A stretch of DNA of 39,034 bases from JBCCFW01 sp039029535 (GTDB lineage: Bacteria; Acidobacteriota; JBCCFW01), in assembly GCA_039029535.1 (NCBI GenBank), contig JBCCFW010000054.1, positions 1 to 39,034 of the forward strand. Direction: 5' to 3'. Positions 34,036-39,034 of the stretch are shown here, one piece after another. The notes under the pieces are model-generated. The model did not search any database. It worked only from the letters and a program-made list of their open reading frames with translations, and was not told the DNA's origin. The number at the start of each line of letters is the position of its first letter. The first letter of the stretch is position 1. The position numbers and the translations under genes are program-made.

Positions 34036-34066
34036 ACGCACCACCGGGGCGTCCCCGGTGGTGCGT
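34036..34066. terminator. Strong bidirectional terminator-like hairpin
   Basis: ACGCACCACCGGGG (34036-34049) and its perfect complement CCCCGGTGGTGCGT (34053-34066) form a 14-bp stem with a 3-nt loop, CGT. It lies 95 nt after the LytTR stop and 19 nt past the end of the convergent cytochrome gene. There is no T-run on either side. Confidence 0.7.
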
Positions 34067-34085
34067 GAGTCCTCACGTGGAGGAG

Positions 34086-37000
34086 CTAGGGGCAGGTGGG
34101 CGCCTCGACGGCGACCTGCACCCACTGACCGGGCACCTCCTGGCCATCGCCGTTGACGATCCAGCCCCACTGCCAGTTCCAGTCGGCGGGGCTGAAGCTG
34201 GGCGTGTCTGCAACCGAGTGAAAGTCGTTGGTCGCGGTGAACCCCATCCAACCAGCGTCCCGATAATCGAGACCCGCAAGCTCGGCCATGACACCCTTCT
34301 CCGCCGGAGCAGTACCAGGTTCCCAGCTGGGAGGCCCTGCCATCATTCGGTAGACGAAGAGCGGATCGATCTCCACGGCCGTCTCCCAGATCGGGATGCC
34401 AGTCATCGTCCGGTCGCTCGTCGGATGGAGCGGCATCTCCAGGTGGACCATCGGATACCCAGACGGCTCCACCGGATCCAGGATCCCATCCAGGTCGACG
34501 TCGAAGTCGGGAATGCCGTCCTCGTCGGCATCGAAGTGGAGCGGCGACACGTCATCGACTAGCGGGTCGGGGACAAGGAGGTGGAGAATCGCTCCGGGCA
34601 GGAGGTCGTCCGCGGCCACTCGGAAGCGACGTGGCACGACGTGATGGAGGTCCGCGGGATCGAGCGCCACCTGGTACAGCAGGATCGTGTGCGCGGTGTT
34701 GGGTTGTAGAGCGACCTCCTCCCGGAGGTCCCAGCCATCAGTCAAGCAAGGCACGCCCTCTAGCGCCGAGTTGGAGACCATGGTCTCGAACGTCCACCCG
34801 GTGACCGATGACGGCAGAGCCCATGACCACGACTCTCCACTCGGGGTCGCAACACGACGCTCACTGCCGAGCGGGGTCGAGATGACCTCCAGCAAGTCGC
34901 CAGGGTTCTTCAACTGCGCAAGAAGCGCACTGCGACTCTGCTTGAAGTCGACGAGACCCGATTCGTGCATGAGGCGGTAGCGCCGCAAGTCGCCATCCGG
35001 GTCCGTAAAGTCCAGCGAGGCATCGTAGGCGTAGCCACTCGTCACGCCGCTCCTCGTGAGCCGGACAGCGAGCCCGGCGTTGGCGAGATCGGCCTGAGCC
35101 TCGGCGAGGTCCCAGCGAGCCGGCTCGAGACCGGCGACATCCTCCCACCGCACCGTGAAAGTCCGACCGACGATGGGACCCGTCCCGAAGTCGAATTCAT
35201 GAAGGAACTGCGCCACGGACGGCCGGTCGGTCCCTCCGCCAAACTGCTCCAGGAAGTCTCGCATGGTTCCATGCTGCCCGGATTCCAGCAGGCCGGTGTG
35301 ACCGAGCCCCTCAAAGCCCGTCAGCGGACCGGACCGTGGGGCAGCATCACCGTCGACCTGGCGACGCGACTCCTTCTGGAACAGGCCCCGTAGCGCCGCT
35401 CCCTCGAGGGGTGCATCACCCGAAGACGACTCTTCCCCGAATGGATTGATCGCCAGCCTTCTATCAAAGGGCACAGCCAGGGTGTTGTCACTACCTTCGG
35501 GAAGCGCATGACAGTGCGCACAAGGAGTCTCCGCTCCACTGGTGAGCCTCAGCGCGTGGAACTGTTCGAGCCCCTTCAGTGCACCGTCACCATCGTTGGG
35601 ATCACCAATGACACCGAAGTCGCCCGTGAAGAGCCTCTCCTTGCGCTGCTTCGGGTTCGGCGGATAGTGAATGGAGTTGATGAACTCCTCGAATTGCTCC
35701 ATCTCCTCTTCGCTAATGCCTTCCCTGAGTCCGAGCAGGGCCTGAAAAGCCCCACGGAAGTCCAAGAAGGTCTCCCTGTCACCCCGCCAGTGATACGGAG
35801 CGTTCGTGACCAAACGTTGGCTCCTGGTCTCCCCGCTCGACTTCTCGCCAACCGGAGGCAGCTCGTGGTTGAGAAGCCCCTGGAGAGACTGCGTCACCAT
35901 GAATTTCTTCTCCGAGGCGAAGATGACCGGGTGCGCGTTCAGTCTCTCGTCGACGGTGAGAAGCTCGGGCGGGATGCAGGTCTCCCCGTCGTCGTCGGCC
36001 TCACCGGCAATGCCAGGGTCCATGCCCATGCCAGCCACGAACGGCTGAACCATGCCATCGCAGTTGCAATCACCGCCCACGAACCCATCACCGGCCACAT
36101 CACATCCGCCTCGGCTCTCCGCCGGACCGCTCAGGTCCCAGGCCAGACCGTCGGTGCGACCGTCGACGTGACAGCTCGCGCACGAGTCGAAACCTCTCCC
36201 AGACAGGCGGGCGTCATAGAGGAAGCGCCGTCCCGTCGTCACCCAGTCCGGGGTCGGATCGAGACTCGTGGGCTCTCCCATCGATGTCGGCGGCCCAGGC
36301 TTCAGGTAGAGCGTTTCGGCCTCGGTGAAGCCCGCCAGCTCGATCACCGAGATCGAGTTCGAGACACGATTCAGCACGTAGAGACGGTTGGTGCGCTCCT
36401 GCAAGGCGAGACCTCGAGGCCCCGCCATCTCGACCTCGTTGGGTGAGTGCACGTCGAGAACGTCGACGACCCAGTCGTCCGGGCTCGCACCCGTGAGCGT
36501 CACGCGACCGATGCGATCGCTTCCGAATGCAGCGACGAACACCTGCGTGGTGCCATCGCCGAGCGCCAACACCGCGAGGTCCGTCGGCTGGGCGAGCGCA
36601 GACGCGCGGCGCACGTGATTCTCGGAGGCCCCACAAAGAATGCAATCACCGGTGAAGCAAGCGTTCAGGTTCCGTCCTTCCACTGTTGGCACGTTGGCAG
36701 CAGGGTCGTCGACTCGAAAGAGAAAGCTCTCCACGAAGCCCTGACACGCTGAGGCGACCGTCCCTTCCCCTTCGAGCCGGTTCTGCGCTCGAGCTCCAAC
36801 GACATAGAGCGTGCCCACTTCGTCGAACGCCATGTTCCAGTTGGTGGTGCCGAGACCTCCTCGAATCCGACGATCGATGATGGAGTCCGGCAGGAACGGT
36901 GCGTGCCGCACCCAGTTGGGCACGGGAGCCGCCTGCGACCAGAGATCCCCGTCGTAGCGAAGGCCCAGACGATCGCCGTCTTCAAACGAACCACCGAGGT

Positions 37001-37820
37001 GCCCCAGCACGTAGAGCCGATTCTTCGAAATCCCGAGCGTCCATGGCTGCTTGAGCGCGAACTCGTCGACTTCCCCGTCACCGTTCAGGTCGGGAGCCGG
37101 TGCCATGTTTCCGCTCAAGACGTTCGTTGCGGCTGGCAGGAAGCGACGGAAGCGAACGCCCTCGGTGGAACACTGAGGATCGACATCGACGTGACAGCCA
37201 GGCTCGGGATGGAGAATCACCGAAGCGAGAGTCTCGGGGTGATAGACCCCCAAGGTGTCCAGGGTCATGTGCGTGACGATGAGCACTCCCGCGTCGGCCG
37301 GGTGCGACGGAGGCAGGTAGGTCATGTCGAGGGGCTCGTCGATGACCTCCACCGTCTCGACACCGCTGACCTCCGGTAGCTGCTGGACCGCGTCGTAGGT
37401 CAACAGCCCCGTGGTGATCGAGTCCCCGAGGAAGTTCGCGACATGGAACCGCCCGAGCTCCGGAAACCATCGGACCGAGACGGGCTCCAGGCCGGTCGGA
37501 ACCCTCGTGACCTTCTGCTTGGAGAGGTCCTCACCGGGATCGGTCGTGTAGACCAGGAGCGCGTTGTCGGGCGTGTCGACGACGAGGAGGACGTCGACCT
37601 CGACGTCGACCCCGGTGTTCAGGTCGGGGTAGGTCAGCGTCGCGAGCTCGATCGGATGGACCTGCGGGCTCTCGACGTTGTAGTAGTCGGTCCGTCCCTG
37701 GGCCCACGACAGGGCGGGACAGAGCAGGCTCACCAGGGCCAGGACGACTGGGAGGCGGGGAAGAAAGGCCGGCCGCTGGGCCGACGAACAGGCACGGGAC
37801 GCACGCAAGGCTGCGAGCAT
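34086..37820 (-). CDS. Secreted beta-propeller / di-heme cytochrome c protein
   Basis: A 1244-residue exported protein. The ATG at 37820 has a GGAGGG site and begins a long signal peptide (PVVLALVSLLCPALSWA). Residues about 45-520 form a YVTN-like propeller (RLYVLNRVSNSISVIELAG and similar). Two c-type heme sites follow, CASCH (547-551, in RLSGRGFDSCASCHVDGRTD) and CAHCH (767-771), in a context like di-heme cytochrome c peroxidase/MauG relatives. A Cys-rich stretch near 390 (CFTGDCILCG) is not a heme motif. A calcium-type DADEDGIPDFDVDLDG loop and beta-rich C-terminal domains complete it, ending APTCP. It probably acts in periplasmic or surface electron transfer or oxidation; the substrate is unknown. 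Confidence 0.9.
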   Translation of the reverse strand: MLAALRASRACSSAQRPAFLPRLPVVLALVSLLCPALSWAQGRTDYYNVESPQVHPIELATLTYPDLNTGVDVEVDVLLVVDTPDNALLVYTTDPGEDLSKQKVTRVPTGLEPVSVRWFPELGRFHVANFLGDSITTGLLTYDAVQQLPEVSGVETVEVIDEPLDMTYLPPSHPADAGVLIVTHMTLDTLGVYHPETLASVILHPEPGCHVDVDPQCSTEGVRFRRFLPAATNVLSGNMAPAPDLNGDGEVDEFALKQPWTLGISKNRLYVLGHLGGSFEDGDRLGLRYDGDLWSQAAPVPNWVRHAPFLPDSIIDRRIRGGLGTTNWNMAFDEVGTLYVVGARAQNRLEGEGTVASACQGFVESFLFRVDDPAANVPTVEGRNLNACFTGDCILCGASENHVRRASALAQPTDLAVLALGDGTTQVFVAAFGSDRIGRVTLTGASPDDWVVDVLDVHSPNEVEMAGPRGLALQERTNRLYVLNRVSNSISVIELAGFTEAETLYLKPGPPTSMGEPTSLDPTPDWVTTGRRFLYDARLSGRGFDSCASCHVDGRTDGLAWDLSGPAESRGGCDVAGDGFVGGDCNCDGMVQPFVAGMGMDPGIAGEADDDGETCIPPELLTVDERLNAHPVIFASEKKFMVTQSLQGLLNHELPPVGEKSSGETRSQRLVTNAPYHWRGDRETFLDFRGAFQALLGLREGISEEEMEQFEEFINSIHYPPNPKQRKERLFTGDFGVIGDPNDGDGALKGLEQFHALRLTSGAETPCAHCHALPEGSDNTLAVPFDRRLAINPFGEESSSGDAPLEGAALRGLFQKESRRQVDGDAAPRSGPLTGFEGLGHTGLLESGQHGTMRDFLEQFGGGTDRPSVAQFLHEFDFGTGPIVGRTFTVRWEDVAGLEPARWDLAEAQADLANAGLAVRLTRSGVTSGYAYDASLDFTDPDGDLRRYRLMHESGLVDFKQSRSALLAQLKNPGDLLEVISTPLGSERRVATPSGESWSWALPSSVTGWTFETMVSNSALEGVPCLTDGWDLREEVALQPNTAHTILLYQVALDPADLHHVVPRRFRVAADDLLPGAILHLLVPDPLVDDVSPLHFDADEDGIPDFDVDLDGILDPVEPSGYPMVHLEMPLHPTSDRTMTGIPIWETAVEIDPLFVYRMMAGPPSWEPGTAPAEKGVMAELAGLDYRDAGWMGFTATNDFHSVADTPSFSPADWNWQWGWIVNGDGQEVPGQWVQVAVEAPTCP

Positions 37821-38015
37821 GGTCTCCCTCCAAGTTGTGAGACGACAGCATCTCGCTGCCGGAGCGTGCCTTGCCCAGGACTATCGCAAGTCGGGGGCTC
37901 AGCGGCAAGTCCTCGGCGTCCGACCCACCGGACGATGCTCGGCTTGCCGATCGCGGCAACGTCCACGACACGCGCAGAGCCCCTGACCTAAACTCCTCCT
38001 CGGGAGGAGCCCGCC
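37821..38015. promoter_or_regulatory. Divergent intergenic region
   Basis: 195 bp between the cytochrome gene and the 38016 gene. TAAACT (37989-37994) is a plausible plus-strand -10, followed by the ribosome binding site GGGAGGAGC (38002-38010). A -10 for the minus-strand gene was not identified. Confidence 0.35.
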
Positions 38016-39034
38016 ATGTGCACGTTCCGGCATCTCGCCGTCCTGACTCTCGTCGTGCTCACGACCCCGAGCACTCAGGCCCTCGACTGGTCCTTCCATC
38101 AGCCCAGTCCCCATCCCCGTCTCGGAACGGACCTCGACTTCCAGCTCGCTCCCGACGGCCGCTGGACCCTCGCCCAGGCCGAGCCCGCCGTCGGCCTGTG
38201 GATCTCCGACGACGGCAGCGACTGGAGCTTCGAGCGCATCGACGGCACGAGTTGTCCCGGCTCCCGACCCGTGCTCGACTTCGACGGCGCCGGCGAGCCC
38301 GCGATCCTCTGGCGTGACGACGAAGAGCTGGTTCTCCGTCTCTCCCGTCGTCTCGCCGGCACGTGGAGCACGGAGGTGGTCACCGAGGTCACTGGACCGA
38401 GGGGTGGCATCTCCGAGTTCCACCACGACCTGGAGTTCGATGCCGCGGGCGAACCGGTCATCGCCTACACGATCGACGGCGCCGCAGGAAGCGAGGAGCT
38501 CCGACTCGCTCGCCAGGATGCCGAAGGCTGGAGCAGCACGTTGCTGGAAGCAGGTGGCTCCAAGCCGAGCCTGCTCCGCCGAGCGGACGGCACGATGGTC
38601 GCGGCCTGGGTGAACGGCTGGTCGATGCACTTCGTCGACGACATCGACCTCCCCCACGTCGAGGAGATCCAGTGTTGCCTCGGGACGACTCCTCCCGCTC
38701 TCGGCGAGTCACCGGATGGTCTCCTCCATCTCGGCTACTCTGGGTTTGGCGGACACTCCAATCGGGCGGAGCTCTGGGAGCGCCGCGGCGAGCCTCCGAC
38801 CTGGGAGCGCACCCGGTCCGAGGATGACTCCAGCTTCTTCACGGGCTACCGGCCCCGACTGCTCCTCCGCGGGGACTCGACGATCCTCGCCACGCGAGCC
38901 GGCCTCCTCGGCAGGGAACCAGGTGAGCACCTCCAGTTCACCGACCGGGCCCTTCCGGCCGGCCTGGTGTTCGAGCCGAGCGGCGACCTGCTCGTTCTCA
39001 CCACCGACGTGCTGCCAGGGCTCCCAGGCAAGCC
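38016..39034 (+). CDS. Secreted repeat protein, truncated by the window end
   Basis: An open frame of 339 codons with no stop before the window end. The ATG at 38016 has a GGGAGGAG site and starts a signal peptide (LAVLTLVVLTTPSTQA, cleavage before LDW). The mature part shows propeller-like repeats of the type LDFDGAGEPAILWRD, LEFDAAGEPVIAYT and LVFEPSGDLLVLTT, as in BNR-like or secreted sentinel proteins. No enzyme motif is visible. Frames on the opposite strand (for example 37899-38657) lack such features and are shadows. Whether it carries the C-terminal domain of the other secreted proteins cannot be seen. Confidence 0.8.
   Translation, partial: MCTFRHLAVLTLVVLTTPSTQALDWSFHQPSPHPRLGTDLDFQLAPDGRWTLAQAEPAVGLWISDDGSDWSFERIDGTSCPGSRPVLDFDGAGEPAILWRDDEELVLRLSRRLAGTWSTEVVTEVTGPRGGISEFHHDLEFDAAGEPVIAYTIDGAAGSEELRLARQDAEGWSSTLLEAGGSKPSLLRRADGTMVAAWVNGWSMHFVDDIDLPHVEEIQCCLGTTPPALGESPDGLLHLGYSGFGGHSNRAELWERRGEPPTWERTRSEDDSSFFTGYRPRLLLRGDSTILATRAGLLGREPGEHLQFTDRALPAGLVFEPSGDLLVLTTDVLPGLPGK

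Noticed and set aside
1..39034. Search for an obvious defence island, prophage or integrated element
   Set aside because: No transposase, integrase, restriction enzyme, Cas gene or att-like repeat was seen; the TIR-like and STAND proteins alone do not make a case.

Overview
The window is about 39 kb of very GC-rich, gene-dense bacterial DNA. The mix of genes suggests a free-living Gram-negative of the Acidobacteriota, Planctomycetota or a related phylum, but nothing here fixes the taxon. The pointers are an ECF sigma factor of the Planctomycetes/Acidobacteria type (TIGR02999-like), three different Ser/Thr protein kinases, a PagL-like outer-membrane lipid A deacylase (which implies LPS), large secreted proteins with thrombospondin-type-3 calcium repeats, a periplasmic c-type cytochrome/beta-propeller protein, and a Reg_prop histidine kinase with a LytTR regulator. 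No rRNA, tRNA, CRISPR array, transposase or phage gene was seen.

Layout. 60-4354 (+) is a tight operon: two unrecognised proteins, the ECF sigma factor, and a membrane kinase fused to a formylglycine-generating-enzyme-like domain, with the last three genes overlapping by 4 bp at each junction. 4363-5889 (-) is a secreted protein of unknown function. 6022-7842 (+) is a regulator made of two tandem copies of an XRE helix-turn-helix plus an unknown domain. 7720-10867 (-) holds a small membrane protein and the RNA helicase HrpB. 11008-14428 (+) holds a soluble kinase with many zinc-binding motifs, a PagL-like deacylase and a TIR-like/TM/helical-repeat protein. 14458-15096 (-) is a SOUL heme-binding protein. 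15195-21020 (+) holds a cupin and two large secreted proteins; the cupin and the first secreted protein each appear to carry a +1 frameshift. 21028-24456 (-) is a kinase-STAND ATPase-TPR protein, divergent from a GNAT acetyltransferase and a DCC/DoxX fusion (24559-26849, +). 26866-30016 (-) is a two-gene operon of a membrane protein and a secreted purple-acid-phosphatase-like protein. 30317-33941 (+) is a two-component system. 34086-37820 (-) is a secreted cytochrome c protein, and 38016 to the window end (+) is a truncated secreted protein.

Two themes run through the region. The first is signal transduction built from unusual domain combinations: three kinases fused to FGE-like, zinc-cluster or STAND/TPR modules, plus the duplicated XRE protein, the TIR-like protein and the LytS/LytTR pair. 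The second is export: four secreted proteins share one homologous C-terminal domain ending in a conserved ...ERP...CP tail. Convergent genes are packed almost end to end, and only one strong bidirectional terminator-like hairpin was found (34036-34066).
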